This document shows, one piece after another, positions 41,492-51,211 of a stretch of DNA of 64,000 nt; the first letter of the stretch is position 1; every line of letters begins with the position of its first letter. The stretch covers positions 186,001-250,000 of the forward strand of contig NZ_WKKA01000005.1 in assembly GCF_009674885.1 (NCBI RefSeq), written 5' to 3'. Below the pieces are notes generated by a model that searched no databases, had not been told where the DNA came from, and saw only the letters and a list, made by a program, of their open reading frames with translations. The position numbers and the translations under genes are program-made. This stretch comes from Paracoccus sp. S-4012. GTDB lineage: Bacteria; Pseudomonadota; Alphaproteobacteria; Rhodobacterales; Rhodobacteraceae.

Positions 41492-43222
41492 ATGCGGCTG
41501 CGCGCAGGACTGGCGGTGATGGCAGTGGCGGCGGCTTGGGCCGGAACGGCGGCGGCGCAGGACGTCTATATCCGTATCGAGGCCAAGCGTGGGGCGGCGG
41601 CGGAGGAGGCGGCGGACGGCTGGGCCGCGCGGTTCGACGACGTCGTGACCTTCACGCTGCCGAACGGCATGACGGGCATCGCCCTCGGCCCGCTGGAGCC
41701 GGGCGCGGCGTCGGCGCGGATGGCGGAACTGAAGGAAGCGGGCGAGATCCCGCAGGACAGTTTCGTGACCGCGGTGGCCGGGGCGGAGCCGGTGGCCGCT
41801 GCGGCGGCGCCGGAGACAGAGGCGCCCGCGGCTGGTCCCGGCGGCTTCGAGGCGGCGCTCGACCGTTTCGCGCCGGGCGCCGGGGCATCGACCGCGGGGC
41901 TGGGCGATGCGAGTGCGCCGGACGCGGTGGCGCCGGGGTCCGATTCCGCCCCTCCCTTGCCCGAGGCGGCCGCCGCGACCCACCAAATCCAGCTTCAGGC
42001 CACGCCCGGCGCGACCGCGGGCGTCGAACTTCTCGCCCGGTGGCGCGAGCAGTTCCCCGATGCGGGCCTCTGGCTGCAGCCGGGTGGCTGGTATTCCATC
42101 GCCCTTCCCGCCCAGCCCGAGGCCGAGGCGCAGGCCCGGCTGGACGCGCTGATCGGCGAGGGGCGCATACCGGCGGATGCGTTCCTGACGGCCGCCGCGG
42201 AGATGGGCGAGCTGATCGACGCGCCGGATAACGTCGGCGAGGCCGTGGCGGACGCGACTGCCGGGATGGAGTCGCCCGCCGGGGCGGAGGATGCCGCAGC
42301 GGGCGGCCCGGAGCCGGATGCTGAAGCGCAGTCCGGGGAGACCGCTGCCGCTGCTTTTGAATCGGAGGCAGTGGCGGATGAGCCGGTCGCTGGCGAGCCG
42401 GTGGCGTCCGATGACGTGTCGCCGGAGGTTGCCGCCTCAGAGGGTGTAGAGGGCGCGGCGCAGCCCCCGGAAGTTGTGGCCGATGCGGAAGACACGACCG
42501 CCAATGCAGAGGCTGCCAGTGAGGGCGCCCCGGCGGAGGGCACGGATGCCGGAGAACCTGCACCCGAGGCGGCGGAGGATACCGTTACCGAGGCCCCCCC
42601 CGCCCCGGCGACCCCCGCGGTCATGCCCCCGATCGAGGACATCCAGCAGGCCCTCCGCTGGGCCGGCTACTATGACGGCCCGATCGACGGCATCTCCGGC
42701 CCCGGCACGCAGGCAGCCATCGAAGCGGAGATCGAGGCGGTCTCGCCCGGCGCCGACCCGGCCGAGGCGATGGTGGCGCTGCTCGCCCGCCGCGAGGCCT
42801 GGCGCGAGGAGCTGGGCCTCTGGCCGCTGCGCGATGCCGAGACCGGGATCACCCTCACCGCCCCGACCGCGCGGCTGGCCTTCGACCGGGTCGAGCATGG
42901 CCTGTCAATCTACGGCCCGAAGGACGGCTCCGGCGCGGCGCTGATCCTGTTTGCGCAGGAGGGCGACGCGGCGGCGATGAGCGAGCTGGCGGGCTTCGTC
43001 ACGGCGCTCGGCTGGGTGCCGGACCCCGAGCGGGTCGAGGAGCGCAACCGGATCGTGCTGGAGGGCGCCGATGGCGACCACGCCTCGCGGGCCGAGTTGC
43101 GGCTCGTGGACGGGGTGGTCGAGGGATTTGTGCTGATCTGGCCGGCGGCGGATGCGGACAACGCGCGCAGGCTGGCGGTGGAGGCGGCGGAGAGTTTCGT
43201 GCGGGCGCCGGTGGGCGACTGA
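41492..43222 (+). CDS. Exported protein with two SPOR-like repeats and a peptidoglycan-binding domain
   Basis: A protein of 576 residues with a signal peptide (AVMAVAAAWAGTAAAQ). Residues about 25-95 and 164-235 are diverged copies of one module: both have a Trp-x(2,3)-Arg/Gln-Phe helix, then IALGP or IALPA, then GEIPQDSFVTA or GRIPADAFLTA. A long Ala/Glu/Pro linker (about 245-380) follows, then a peptidoglycan_binding_1-type motif (IEDIQQALRWAGYYDGPIDG at 381-400), then a C-terminal domain of about 150 residues that I cannot name. It probably sits at the cell wall. A strong GGAGGGG site precedes the ATG. Confidence 0.8.
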   Translation: MRLRAGLAVMAVAAAWAGTAAAQDVYIRIEAKRGAAAEEAADGWAARFDDVVTFTLPNGMTGIALGPLEPGAASARMAELKEAGEIPQDSFVTAVAGAEPVAAAAAPETEAPAAGPGGFEAALDRFAPGAGASTAGLGDASAPDAVAPGSDSAPPLPEAAAATHQIQLQATPGATAGVELLARWREQFPDAGLWLQPGGWYSIALPAQPEAEAQARLDALIGEGRIPADAFLTAAAEMGELIDAPDNVGEAVADATAGMESPAGAEDAAAGGPEPDAEAQSGETAAAAFESEAVADEPVAGEPVASDDVSPEVAASEGVEGAAQPPEVVADAEDTTANAEAASEGAPAEGTDAGEPAPEAAEDTVTEAPPAPATPAVMPPIEDIQQALRWAGYYDGPIDGISGPGTQAAIEAEIEAVSPGADPAEAMVALLARREAWREELGLWPLRDAETGITLTAPTARLAFDRVEHGLSIYGPKDGSGAALILFAQEGDAAAMSELAGFVTALGWVPDPERVEERNRIVLEGADGDHASRAELRLVDGVVEGFVLIWPAADADNARRLAVEAAESFVRAPVGD

Positions 43223-43270
43223 TGCGGCAGCCTGCCTCGGGGCTTGTCGCTGGCCTTGTCGATCCAGAGG

Positions 43271-43402
43271 TCAGCGTCCGCCCTGGTGGACGCGAAGCGT
43301 CCGCCGGTGGGAGGGCGGACGCTGACCGATCCGCGGGGCGGATCGGTCCTCCAGCGGCTGAGGGCGCGCGCAAATGGGGGTGGGGCCCCATTTGCGGACG
43401 CG
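43271..43402 (+). repeat. Composite palindromic repeat R2, copy 3
   Basis: Same orientation as copy 2. Full module C (43271-43324), perfect module B hairpin (43324-43348) and module A (43370-43395) with arms GCAAATGGGG/CCCCATTTGC and a different loop. It fills the 193-base gap between the convergent SPOR-like and trkH genes. Confidence 0.88.
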
Positions 43403-43415
43403 GGGCGTCGGCAGC

Positions 43416-44888
43416 TCACGCCGTCTGCGACCGCCAGAACCGCGGCAGCAGCAGCACCAGCACCGAGACCAGCTCCAGCCGCCCGAGATACATCCCCGCG
43501 ATCATCAGCCACCTGGCCGAGGCCGGGAACTGATCCACCGCGCCTGTCCCGCTCACGCCGGGGCCGAACACCGGGCCGATATTGGCGATCGACGTCCAGG
43601 CCGCCGTCAGCGCCGTCCTCGGCGCGAGGCCGGTCAGCCCGAGGCCGACGATCAGCAGGCCGAAGGTCAGGATGAATAGCGCCATGAACGACATCACCGA
43701 ATCGAGCACGTCTTGGTCCAGCCGCCGGCCCTCGTAGCGCAGCGGCAGGATGCGGTGCGGCGCGGCCATGCGCCGCAGCTGGACCCGGATCGCCTCGGCC
43801 AGCACGAGGTAGCGGAACACCTTGATCGAGCAGACGGTCGAGCCGGTGCAGCCGCCGATCAGCCCGCAGAGAAACAGCACCGCCAGAACGAACGGCCCCC
43901 AGCCGCTGACATCGCCAAGCGCGAAGCCGGTCCCGGTGAAGATCGAGATCGTGTTGAACAGCGTCTCGCGGGCCATCGTCTCGGTGACCAGCGGCGCGCC
44001 CACCGGCAGCGCCGTGGTGACGCCGCGATAGAGGATGATCGCCGCCGTCGCATAGGCGATCCAGCGCAGGAAGGCGCGGGCCTGCGGGTCGCGCCAGAGC
44101 GGCATCGGGTCGCCGTGCATCAGGTGGACCAGCCGGATGAAGGGCAGCGCCGCCAGCACCATGAACAGGCAGGCGGTATACTGTGCGCCCGCGCCGAAGA
44201 CCGCGAAGCTCGCATCGTGGTTCGAGAAGCCGCCGGTCGAGCAGGTGGCGAAGGCGTGCAGCACCGCGTCGTAGCCGGACATGCCCGACACCCGATAGAG
44301 GAGCGCGCAGGCCACCGTCATGGCGACGTAGACGGCGGTGAGCTGGCGCGCGAGACCGGCCGCCGAGGGCAGGTCCTTGCTGCGCATGTCGAAGCCCTCC
44401 GAGCGGAAGAACTGCATCCCTCCGACGCGCATCACCGGCAGGAACAGCATGGCGACCACGACGATCCCGAGGCCGCCCTCCCACTGCAGCATCGCCCGCC
44501 ACATGTTGGCCCCAGGCGAGAGCAGGTCGAGGTCGGGATAGATCGTGGTTCCGGTCGTGGTCATGCCCGACATCGCCTCGAACAGCGCGTCGAGAAAGCC
44601 GGTCTGCGTCTCGCCGACCATCAGCGGCACGGCCCCGAAGAGCGGCGCGACCAGCCACAGGAGCGAGGTCAGCAGGAAGGCCTGCTCGACCGTCAGCGGC
44701 TCGGCCGGGCCATCGGTCGCGGCGGCGACGAGGCCTCCGGCCAGCGCGCCAAGACCCGCCGTGAGCGCGAAGGCGAGCCAGTCCGGATGTCTGGCCTGCC
44801 AGTCGAGCCAGGCGGGCAGGATCATCGTCCCGGCCATCGCGACGATGACCTTGGCGGTGACGCGGATGACCGGACGGACGGCAAGCAT
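43416..44888 (-). CDS. trkH: TrkH-family potassium uptake membrane protein
   Basis: A protein of 490 residues with the four-fold membrane-pore-membrane repeat of Trk/Ktr transporters. The selectivity-filter loops are visible: SGMTTTGTTIYPD, ATCSTGGFSNHD, FTGTGFALGDVS and IANIGPVFGPG. It imports K+ together with a TrkA-type regulatory protein that is not in the window. The ATG at 44886-44888 has a GGAGGA site. Confidence 0.94.
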   Translation of the reverse strand: MLAVRPVIRVTAKVIVAMAGTMILPAWLDWQARHPDWLAFALTAGLGALAGGLVAAATDGPAEPLTVEQAFLLTSLLWLVAPLFGAVPLMVGETQTGFLDALFEAMSGMTTTGTTIYPDLDLLSPGANMWRAMLQWEGGLGIVVVAMLFLPVMRVGGMQFFRSEGFDMRSKDLPSAAGLARQLTAVYVAMTVACALLYRVSGMSGYDAVLHAFATCSTGGFSNHDASFAVFGAGAQYTACLFMVLAALPFIRLVHLMHGDPMPLWRDPQARAFLRWIAYATAAIILYRGVTTALPVGAPLVTETMARETLFNTISIFTGTGFALGDVSGWGPFVLAVLFLCGLIGGCTGSTVCSIKVFRYLVLAEAIRVQLRRMAAPHRILPLRYEGRRLDQDVLDSVMSFMALFILTFGLLIVGLGLTGLAPRTALTAAWTSIANIGPVFGPGVSGTGAVDQFPASARWLMIAGMYLGRLELVSVLVLLLPRFWRSQTA

Positions 44889-44959
44889 TGCCTTGCATCC
44901 TCCTGCGCAGGCCCGGCGGTCAAGCGCCCCCCGCGCAGGCGCGCCCGCGCGTTGCCGCC

Positions 44960-44987
44960 TTGCCTCGGCGCGCGCCGCCGCTAGGGT
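44960..44987 (+). promoter_or_regulatory. Candidate pyc promoter
   Basis: TTGCCT (44960-44965), a 16-base spacer and TAGGGT (44982-44987), 33 bases before the pyc ATG, with GGAGGA in between. The spacer contains a GGCGCGCGCC palindrome. Weak hexamer matches make this tentative. Confidence 0.35.
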
Positions 44988-45020
44988 GCGCGCCAGATTG
45001 CCGCAGGAGGACCGGCCGCG

Positions 45021-48000
45021 ATGTTCAACAAGATCCTTGTCGCCAATCGTGGCGAGATCGCGATCCGGGTGCTGCGCGCCGCGAACGAGCTCGGGAAGCG
45101 GACGGTGGCGGTCTATGCCGAGGAGGACAAGCTGAGCCTCCACCGCTTCAAGGCGGACGAGGCCTACCGGATCGGCGCGGGCCTCGGGCCGGTCGCGGCC
45201 TATCTGTCGATCCCCGAGATCATCCGCGTGGCGCGGGAAGCCGGCGCCGACGCGATCCATCCGGGCTACGGGCTGCTCTCCGAGAACCCGGATTTCGTGG
45301 ACGCCTGCACCGCCGCCGGCATCGCCTTCATCGGCCCGACCGCCGCCACCATGCGGGCGCTCGGCGACAAGGCCTCGGCGCGGCGGGTCGCCATCGAGGC
45401 CGGGGTGCCGGTGATCCCGGCGACCGGCGTGCTGGGCGACGACATGGACGCGATCCGGGGCGAGGCTGAGGCAATCGGCTATCCGCTGATGCTCAAGGCG
45501 TCATGGGGCGGCGGCGGGCGCGGGATGCGGCCCATCGCCGGGCCGGAGGAGCTGGAGGCCAAGGTCCGCGAGGGGCGGCGCGAGGCGGAGGCCGCCTTCG
45601 GCAACGGCGAGGGCTATCTCGAGCGCATGATCGAGCGCGCCCGCCACGTCGAGGTGCAGCTCCTCGGCGACAGCCACGGCGGGCTCTACCATCTCTATGA
45701 GCGCGACTGCACCGTGCAGCGCCGCAACCAGAAAGTGGTCGAGCGCGCGCCGGCGCCCTACCTTTCGCCGGAGCAGCGCGAGGAGGTCTGCGGCCTTGCG
45801 CTCAGGATCGGCCGCGCGGTCGGCTATGTGAACGCGGGCACGGTCGAGTTCCTCCAGGACATCGACTCGGGCGATTTCTACTTCATCGAGGTGAACCCCC
45901 GCGTTCAGGTCGAGCATACCGTGACCGAGGAAGTCACCGGCATCGACATCGTGCAGGCCCAGATCCGCATCGCCGAGGGCGCGCGGCTGGCCGAGGCGAC
46001 CGGGGTGCCGTCACAGGATGCGGTCGCCCTTCGCGGCCACGCCATCCAGTGCCGCGTCACCACCGAGGACCCGCAGAACAACTTCATCCCCGACTACGGC
46101 CGCATCACCGCCTATCGCAGCGCCACCGGCAACGGCATCCGCCTCGACGGCGGCACCGCCTACGAGGGCGCGGTCATCACCCGCTTCTACGATTCGCTGC
46201 TGGTCAAGGTCACGGCCTGGGCGCAGACCCCCGACGCCGCCATCCGCCGCATGGACCGGGCGCTCAGGGAGTTCCGGGTCCGAGGCGTCTCGACCAACAT
46301 CGACTTCGTCATCAACCTGCTGAAGCACCCGGTGTTCCTCGCCGACGAGGCGACCACGCGCTTCATCGACACGACGCCCGAACTCTTCGACTTCCGCCCC
46401 CGCCGCGACCGCGCGAGCCGCATCCTCACCTACATCGCCGACATCAGCGTGAACGGCCACCCGGAGACCGCCGGTCGCCGGCTGCCCCCGGCCGCCGCCC
46501 GCGACCCGGTCCCGCCGACACCCAAGGGCGAGCCCCGGCGCGGCACCCGCCAGATCCTGGACGAAGGCGGGCCGCAGGCGGTGGCCGACTGGATGGCCGC
46601 CCAGCAGCGTCTCCTCGTCACCGACACCGCCATGCGCGACGGGCACCAGTCGCTGCTGGCGACGCGGATGCGCTCGATCGACATGATCCGGGTGGCGCCG
46701 GCCTATGCCGCGAACCTGCCCGGCCTCTTCTCGGTCGAGTGCTGGGGCGGGGCCACCTTCGACGTGGCTTACCGCTTCCTGCAGGAATGCCCCTGGCAGC
46801 GGCTGCGCGACATCCGCGCCGCGCTGCCGAACGTGATGACGCAGATGCTGCTCAGGGCCTCGAACGCGGTCGGCTACACCAACTATCCCGACAACGTGGT
46901 GCAGAGCTTCGTGGCCCAGGCGGCGCGCTCGGGCGTGGACCTGTTCCGCGTCTTCGACAGCCTCAACTGGGTCGAGAACATGCGCGTGGCGATGGACGCG
47001 GTGATCGAGAGCGGCAAGGTCTGCGAGGCCGCGATCTGCTACACCGGCGACATCCTCGACCCCGCCCGCGCGAAATACGACCTGCGCTACTATGTCGGGA
47101 TGGGCCGCGAGCTGCGCGATGCGGGCGCGCATGTTCTGGGCCTCAAGGACATGGCGGGGCTGCTGAAGCCCACGGCTGCCGGCGCGCTGATCCGCGCGCT
47201 GAAGGAGGAGGTGGGGTTGCCAATCCACTTCCACACCCACGACACCTCGGGCGCCGCCATCGCCACCGTCCTCGCCGCCGCCGAGGCGGGCGTGGACGCC
47301 GTGGACGCCGCGATCGACGCCATGTCGGGCGGCACCTCGCAGCCCGCGCTCGGCTCGATCGTCGAGGCGCTGCGGCATACCGAACGCGACACCGGCCTCG
47401 ACATCGAGGCCATCCGCGCGATCTCGAACTACTGGGAGCGGGTGCGCGACCAGTATGCCGCCTTCGAGGCCGGCAGCCGCGCGCCTGCCTCCGAGGTCTA
47501 TCTCCACGAGATGCCGGGCGGGCAGTTCACCAACCTCAAGGCGCAGGCGCGCTCGCTCGGGCTCGAGGACCGCTGGCACGAGGTGGCCGAGACCTATGCC
47601 GAGGTGAACCGCATGTTCGGCGACATCGTGAAGGTGACGCCGTCCTCGAAGGTCGTGGGCGACATGGCGCTGATGATGGTGGCGCAGGGGCTGACGCGGG
47701 AGCAGGTCGAAGACCCGGCGGTCGAGGTCGCCTTCCCGGACTCGGTGGTGGACATGATGAAGGGCAATCTTGGACAACCGCCGGGGGGCTGGCCCGAGGC
47801 GCTGCAGCGCAAGGTGCTGAAGGGCGAGGCGCCAGTCACCGAGCGTCCCGGCGCGCTGATGCCCCCGGTGGACCTCGGCGCCGAGCGCGCGACGCTCGAG
47901 GCGCGGCTCGAGGGGATGGAGATCGACGACGAGGACTTCAACGGCTACCTGATGTATCCCAAGGTCTTCACCGACTACGCTGAACGCCACCGCAGCTACG

Positions 48001-48455
48001 GCCCGGTGCGAACCCTGCCGACGCGAACCTTCTTTTACGGCATGGAGCCGGGCGAGGAGATCTCGGCCGAGATCGACCCCGGCGTGACCCTGGAAATCCG
48101 CATGCAGACCATCGCCGAGGCCGACGAGACCGGCGAGGCGAGGGTGTTCTTCGAGCTGAACGGCCAGCCCCGCAACGTCCGCGTCCCGAACCGCCGCCTC
48201 ACCGCCCGCGCCGCCGCCCGCCCCAAGGCCGATGCGGCCGATCCCTGCCAGATCGGCGCGCCGATGCCGGGCGTGGTGGCGACGGTCGCGGCGCAGCCCG
48301 GCCAGCCGGTGAAGCCGGGCGACCTGCTGCTCACGATCGAGGCAATGAAGATGGAGACCGGGCTCCACGCCGACCGCGAGGGGCGGGTGAAGGCGATACA
48401 TGTGACTCCCGGGACGCAGATCGACGCCAAGGATCTGTTGGTCGAACTGGAGTGA
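45021..48455 (+). CDS. pyc: Pyruvate carboxylase
   Basis: Biotin enzyme of 1144 residues making oxaloacetate from pyruvate, bicarbonate and ATP. Order: biotin carboxylase (residues 1-450, with LKASWGGGGRGMR and FIEVNPRVQVEHTVTEEVTG), carboxyltransferase (about 520-850, starting with TDTAMRDGHQSLLATRMR), and a C-terminal biotin carrier with the lysine in IEAMKMETGLHAD. Single-chain length and order are normal. It is a solitary gene with a good GGAGGA ribosome site. Confidence 0.97.
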   Translation: MFNKILVANRGEIAIRVLRAANELGKRTVAVYAEEDKLSLHRFKADEAYRIGAGLGPVAAYLSIPEIIRVAREAGADAIHPGYGLLSENPDFVDACTAAGIAFIGPTAATMRALGDKASARRVAIEAGVPVIPATGVLGDDMDAIRGEAEAIGYPLMLKASWGGGGRGMRPIAGPEELEAKVREGRREAEAAFGNGEGYLERMIERARHVEVQLLGDSHGGLYHLYERDCTVQRRNQKVVERAPAPYLSPEQREEVCGLALRIGRAVGYVNAGTVEFLQDIDSGDFYFIEVNPRVQVEHTVTEEVTGIDIVQAQIRIAEGARLAEATGVPSQDAVALRGHAIQCRVTTEDPQNNFIPDYGRITAYRSATGNGIRLDGGTAYEGAVITRFYDSLLVKVTAWAQTPDAAIRRMDRALREFRVRGVSTNIDFVINLLKHPVFLADEATTRFIDTTPELFDFRPRRDRASRILTYIADISVNGHPETAGRRLPPAAARDPVPPTPKGEPRRGTRQILDEGGPQAVADWMAAQQRLLVTDTAMRDGHQSLLATRMRSIDMIRVAPAYAANLPGLFSVECWGGATFDVAYRFLQECPWQRLRDIRAALPNVMTQMLLRASNAVGYTNYPDNVVQSFVAQAARSGVDLFRVFDSLNWVENMRVAMDAVIESGKVCEAAICYTGDILDPARAKYDLRYYVGMGRELRDAGAHVLGLKDMAGLLKPTAAGALIRALKEEVGLPIHFHTHDTSGAAIATVLAAAEAGVDAVDAAIDAMSGGTSQPALGSIVEALRHTERDTGLDIEAIRAISNYWERVRDQYAAFEAGSRAPASEVYLHEMPGGQFTNLKAQARSLGLEDRWHEVAETYAEVNRMFGDIVKVTPSSKVVGDMALMMVAQGLTREQVEDPAVEVAFPDSVVDMMKGNLGQPPGGWPEALQRKVLKGEAPVTERPGALMPPVDLGAERATLEARLEGMEIDDEDFNGYLMYPKVFTDYAERHRSYGPVRTLPTRTFFYGMEPGEEISAEIDPGVTLEIRMQTIAEADETGEARVFFELNGQPRNVRVPNRRLTARAAARPKADAADPCQIGAPMPGVVATVAAQPGQPVKPGDLLLTIEAMKMETGLHADREGRVKAIHVTPGTQIDAKDLLVELE

Positions 48456-48476
48456 GGGGAGGCGGCTGCCGCGCGA

Positions 48477-48595
48477 GGGATTGGGCGCAGGGTCCCAATC
48501 CCGCTTGGAACCTCGACGCGGCGAAACAGAGGGTCCGCGCCCGCACGAAGGTCGGCGCAATCGCGCCCGCCTGTGGGGCGGGCGGGCGCGGACCC
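48477..48595. repeat. R2-related hairpin pair downstream of pyc
   Basis: Hairpin one (48477-48502) has perfect nine-base arms GGGATTGGG/CCCAATCCC with the eight-base loop CGCAGGGT. This is the same geometry as R2 module A and nearly the same loop (CACAGGGT), but the stem sequence differs. Hairpin two has perfect 14-base arms GGGTCCGCGCCCGC (48531-48544) and its complement (48582-48595). It lies between the convergent pyc and tyrS genes. Confidence 0.75.
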
Positions 48596-48656
48596 GTCCG
48601 CTTTGGCGGATGGGCGGGAGTTAGCGGGACGGTCAGCCTATGAAGGAAGCCGAGCC

Positions 48657-48681
48657 GTAGGGTGCGCCCTTCGGGCGCACC
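48657..48681 (+). repeat. Repeat R1 copy 6
   Basis: GTAGGGTGCGCCCTTCGGGC followed by GCACC, a palindromic R1 element with a GCGCCC-TTC-GGGCGC-type stem, nine bases from the tyrS stop. Confidence 0.88.
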
Positions 48682-48690
48682 GCGCCGTCC

Positions 48691-49941
48691 TCACCCGAGC
48701 ACCACCAGCGCGTGCCGCTTGCGCCCGGCCGTCAGCTTCAGCGGCGCGGCCAGCATCTCCGCCCCGACCAGCTTCCCCGCATCCTCCGCCGGCGCGTCGT
48801 TCACCCGCGCGCCGCCCTCGGCGATCAGGCGCTTCGCATCCTTCCCCGACTTCGCCAGCCCGCTCCGCACGAACAGCTGCGCCAGCGTGATGCCCTCGCC
48901 CAGTTCCTCGGCCGTCAGCGCCAGCGTCGGCAGGTCGGCCCCGGCGCCGCCCTGCTCGAAGACCTCGCGCGCGGTCGCCTCGGCGCGCGCGGCGGCCTCC
49001 GGCCCGTGCAGCAGCGCCGTCACCTCGTTGGCGAGCCGCACCTTCGCCTCGTTGATCTCGGCCCCCTGCAGCGCGCCGAGCCGCTCGCATTCCTCCACCG
49101 GCAACTCGGTGTAGAGCTTCAGGAACCGCCCCACGTCGGCATCGGTCGTATTCCGCCAGAACTGCCAGAACTCATACGGGCTCAGCATCTCCGCCGAGAG
49201 CCACACCGCGCCGCCCGCCGACTTGCCCATCTTGCGCCCGTCCGAGGTCGTCAGCAGCGGCGAGGTCAGGCCCCACAGCTCCGCCTCCTCGACCCGGCGC
49301 CCGAGGTCGATGCCGTTCACGATGTTGCCCCACTGGTCCGAGCCGCCCATCTGCAGCCGGCAGCCATAGCGGCGGTAGAGCTCGGTGAAGTCGTAGGCCT
49401 GCAGGATCATGTAGTTGAACTCCAGGAAGGACAGCGATTGCTCGCGGTCCAGGCGCGACTTGACGCTCTCGAAGCTGAGCATCCGGTTGACCGAGAAATG
49501 CCGGCCGATGTCGCGCAGGAAGTCGAGGTATTTCAGCCCGTCGAGCCACTCGGCGTTGTTGACCATGACGGCATCCGTCGTGCCCTGGCCGTAGTCCAGG
49601 TAGCGCCCGAAGACGCGCTGCATGCCCTCGATGTTGGCGTCGATCTGGGCGGGCGACAGCAGCGGCCGCTCGCTCTCGCGGAAGGACGGGTCGCCGATCT
49701 TGGTGGTGCCGCCGCCCATCAGCGTGATCGGCCGGTTGCCGGTCTTCTGCCACCAGCGCAGCATCATGATGTTCAGCAGGTGCCCGACATGCAGCGAGGC
49801 GGCCGTTGCATCGTAGCCGATATAGGCCGTGACCGTGCCCTCGATCAGCGCCTCGTCGAGCGCCTCGATGTCGGTGCAGTCGGCCATGTAGCCGCGCGCG
49901 ATCATCACCCGCAGGAATTCGGACTTGGGCTGGATGGGCAT
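48691..49941 (-). CDS. tyrS: Tyrosyl-tRNA synthetase
   Basis: Class I synthetase of 416 residues. The HIGH-like motif is LHVGHLLNI (about residue 50) and the KMSKS-like motif is [10 protein letters not shown] (about residue 235). The C-terminal S4-like RNA-binding part ([26 protein letters not shown]) follows. It starts with ATG at 49939-49941, 58 bases from the divergent anmK gene. Confidence 0.96.
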   Translation of the reverse strand: MPIQPKSEFLRVMIARGYMADCTDIEALDEALIEGTVTAYIGYDATAASLHVGHLLNIMMLRWWQKTGNRPITLMGGGTTKIGDPSFRESERPLLSPAQIDANIEGMQRVFGRYLDYGQGTTDAVMVNNAEWLDGLKYLDFLRDIGRHFSVNRMLSFESVKSRLDREQSLSFLEFNYMILQAYDFTELYRRYGCRLQMGGSDQWGNIVNGIDLGRRVEEAELWGLTSPLLTTSDGRKMGKSAGGAVWLSAEMLSPYEFWQFWRNTTDADVGRFLKLYTELPVEECERLGALQGAEINEAKVRLANEVTALLHGPEAAARAEATAREVFEQGGAGADLPTLALTAEELGEGITLAQLFVRSGLAKSGKDAKRLIAEGGARVNDAPAEDAGKLVGAEMLAAPLKLTAGRKRHALVVLG

Positions 49942-49999
49942 CGGGTCGATCCTTCTGAATCCCCGCGCTATACCGGCGCGGGCGGGTGAGGGGAAGCGG

Positions 50000-51097
50000 A
50001 TGCTGGCGCTCGGGATGATGTCGGGGACCTCGCTTGATGGGGTGGACGCGGCGCTGATCGACACGGATGGCGCGGCGATCGCGGGTTTCGGGCGCAGCGG
50101 CTATCGCGCTTATGGCGGCAACGAGGCGGCGGTGCTGCACGGCGCGCTCGGGCGGTGGCCGGGGGAGCCGGGGGTTGCGGAGGCCGCGGCGCTGTCCGTC
50201 GCCGCCCATGCGGCGCTGGCGGGCGATTTCCCCGAGGCGGAGGTGATCGGCTATCACGGCCAGACACTCGCCCACGACCCGCAGGGGCGCGGCACGCATC
50301 AGGCCGGGTCGGGCGCGGCGCTTGCGCGCGAGACCGGGCGGCGGGTGGTCTGGGATTTCCGCGCCGAGGACGTGCGCCGCGGCGGCGAGGGGGCGCCGCT
50401 CGCGCCGTTCTTCCACCACGCCTGCGCCCGCTGGGCCGTGGCGCGCGGCGCATTGCCCGAGGCGCCGGTGGCGTTCCTCAACCTCGGCGGCGTCGGCAAC
50501 CTGACCTGGACCGACCCGCGGATCGCGGCGCCGGAGGCGCCGGAGGCCTGCCTCGCCTTCGACACCGGCCCCGCGAATGCACCGCTGAACGACCTGCTCC
50601 GCGCCCGGCGCGGGGTGGCGCGGGACGAGGGCGGCGCGGTCGCCCTCGCCGGGACGCCCGACGAGGCGGTGGTCCGCGCGGCCCTGTCGCAGCCGTTCTT
50701 CGCCCGGCGGCCGCCGAAGTCGCTCGACCGGGACGCCTTCGCCGGACTGGCGGGGCAGCTCGACGGCATGTCGGACGCGGACGCCGCGGCCACGCTGGTC
50801 GCCGTCGCGGCTGCTTCCGTGGCCGAGGGGTTCCGCTGGCTGCCCGCCCATCCCGCCACGCTGCTCGTCTGCGGCGGCGGGCGGCACAATGCGGCGATGA
50901 TGGGTGCCGTTGCCGCGCGGCTGCCCTGCGAGGTCGCGCCAGTCGAGGCGGCCGGGCTCGACGGCGACATGCTGGAGGCGCAGGCTTTCGGCTGGCTGGC
51001 CGTGCGGGTGCTGCGCGGGATGCCGACCTCCGGCCGCTCCACGACCGGCGTCGGCGCTCCCTGCTGCGGCGGGCGCATCTCGGCCCCGCGGGGCTGA
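50000..51097 (+). CDS. anmK: Anhydro-N-acetylmuramic acid kinase
   Basis: A protein of 365 residues that phosphorylates 1,6-anhydro-MurNAc in cell-wall recycling. It has the family start [19 protein letters not shown] with the phosphate-binding Asp, [12 protein letters not shown] and [14 protein letters not shown]. The ATG at 50000 is preceded by GAGGGGAAG. It forms a conserved divergent pair with tyrS in related bacteria as far as I recall. Confidence 0.94.
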   Translation: MLALGMMSGTSLDGVDAALIDTDGAAIAGFGRSGYRAYGGNEAAVLHGALGRWPGEPGVAEAAALSVAAHAALAGDFPEAEVIGYHGQTLAHDPQGRGTHQAGSGAALARETGRRVVWDFRAEDVRRGGEGAPLAPFFHHACARWAVARGALPEAPVAFLNLGGVGNLTWTDPRIAAPEAPEACLAFDTGPANAPLNDLLRARRGVARDEGGAVALAGTPDEAVVRAALSQPFFARRPPKSLDRDAFAGLAGQLDGMSDADAAATLVAVAAASVAEGFRWLPAHPATLLVCGGGRHNAAMMGAVAARLPCEVAPVEAAGLDGDMLEAQAFGWLAVRVLRGMPTSGRSTTGVGAPCCGGRISAPRG

Positions 51098-51211
51098 GCG
51101 TCCGTTTCCGCGTATGAACTTCAAACACTTCGGGAACCGTTGCCGCCACGCTGCGGTTTGGACGGCATGGTGCGGCGGCGCGCCGTTCATGTAACGAGTA
51201 GAGGAACCGAC

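Noticed and set aside
44980..44993. CTAGGGTGCGCGCC resembling half of an R1 repeat before pyc
   Set aside because: No second arm and no hairpin; more likely the -10 region of the pyc promoter.
46011..48560. Minus-strand ORF of 849 codons opposite pyc
   Set aside because: Shadow of pyruvate carboxylase; the plus strand has full-length family motifs.
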